Of a stretch of DNA of 5,983 nucleotides, positions 5,499 through 5,983 are shown one piece after another. Positions within the stretch are counted from its first letter, which is position 1, and each line of letters starts with the position of its first letter. The notes under the pieces were generated by a model that was not told the DNA's origin, did no database searches, and saw only the letters and a list, made by a program, of their open reading frames with translations. Source of the stretch: RGDT01 sp046719305 (GTDB taxonomy: Bacteria > Planctomycetota > Planctomycetia > Gemmatales > Gemmataceae); contig JBDNDE010000289.1 of NCBI GenBank assembly GCA_046719305.1, forward strand, positions 1-5,983. The letters run 5' to 3'. The position numbers and the translations under genes are program-made.

Positions 5499-5556
5499 AT
5501 ACGCTGTCTCTAGGACGATCAGAGAATCTCCAGGGCAATCGGCTACCTCCTAGGAC

Positions 5557-5964
5557 TCACCACTCGGGCAAACTCTCGTAAGCCAACGTCAGCCCGACGG
5601 CCACTGCCGATAAAAGGCCCGCAACTCCACAGGCCAAGCCCCAACGTTGCCAAGCCGGTCGGTTGCCCCACCACGAGAAGCGGGCCAACACGAAAAACAG
5701 CGGCACGATAGCAACCAAGGCAAACACGGAGTCGGGTATCTGACTGCTGGTCGTTTGCTGCCCGACCCACAGCAGCCCCGGCAAGGCGACCGCCACTCCC
5801 GCATAACAGCCCCGAGCTTCGCCACGTCCCAGGCTGGCCAATGCGATGCCGCCCAAAGACGCACTCAAGGCCGTCGCACAATCAGTGAGGCTGGCACTAT
5901 GGGCATGGATCAGGACCACCGCCGCCACCCCAAACGTCAGCGACAGGCAGGTCGGTACCAACAT
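5557..5964 (-). CDS. Small multi-pass inner-membrane protein, unknown function
   Basis: 135 residues, strongly hydrophobic, with about five predicted membrane segments (roughly residues 3-20, 28-46, 53-68, 76-95 and 107-128) joined by short loops. The loop at 94-108 is basic and aromatic (ARFSWWGNRPAWQRW), so under the positive-inside rule it is probably cytoplasmic. No catalytic motif is visible. From memory, similar small planctomycete membrane proteins exist as hypotheticals. The ATG at 5964 is the only Met; an in-frame TAG at 5974-5976 lies four codons upstream, so the gene is complete and not cut by the window edge. No strong ribosome site precedes it, which suggests translational coupling to an upstream gene that ends near the edge; that TAG may be its stop. 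The 95-bp gap to the next gene and that gene's own -10 box suggest the transcript may end here. Confidence 0.7.
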   Translation of the reverse strand: MLVPTCLSLTFGVAAVVLIHAHSASLTDCATALSASLGGIALASLGRGEARGCYAGVAVALPGLLWVGQQTTSSQIPDSVFALVAIVPLFFVLARFSWWGNRPAWQRWGLACGVAGLLSAVAVGLTLAYESLPEW

Positions 5965-5983
5965 GCCCGCTTGCTACCCAAGT

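Overview
The window looks like a moderately GC-rich chromosomal segment of a planctomycete, perhaps near the Gemmataceae or Pirellulales; that finer placement is an inference. Two genes carry the phylum signal. One is a DUF1559 pseudopilin-like protein with the FTLIELLVV N-terminus and the C-terminal H-X9-DG motif. The other is an exported PQQ-type beta-propeller protein with a DWPQWMGPNRDGVW opening. No rRNA, tRNA, CRISPR array, insertion sequence, integrase or defence gene can be seen.

Plus-strand half (41-3202): a secreted protein of unknown function (41-511) is followed after 4 bases by a GDPD/PI-PLC-like phosphodiesterase (516-1331), very probably in one transcript. Next comes an exported cysteine-rich protein (1389-2021) with an internal three-copy 30-bp in-frame repeat, then the DUF1559 protein (2111-3202). 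A 13-bp interrupted hairpin at 3221-3254 lies between this block and the convergent minus-strand gene.

Minus-strand half (5964 down to 3277): a small multi-pass membrane protein (5557-5964), a 120-residue soluble helical protein of unknown family (5099-5461) with its own candidate -10 box, and the beta-propeller protein (3277-4620). The last is preceded by a 478-bp non-coding region. That region holds an 18-bp perfect palindrome just upstream of the start, two overlapping inverted repeats, and a 57-bp composite of direct and inverted repeats.

Functionally this is mostly envelope and periplasm biology: five of the seven genes appear exported or membrane-bound. Nothing links them into one pathway, and I see no clear new multi-gene system. 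The most interesting items are the cysteine-rich protein with its expanding repeat, the structured leader of the beta-propeller gene, and the orphan 120-residue protein.
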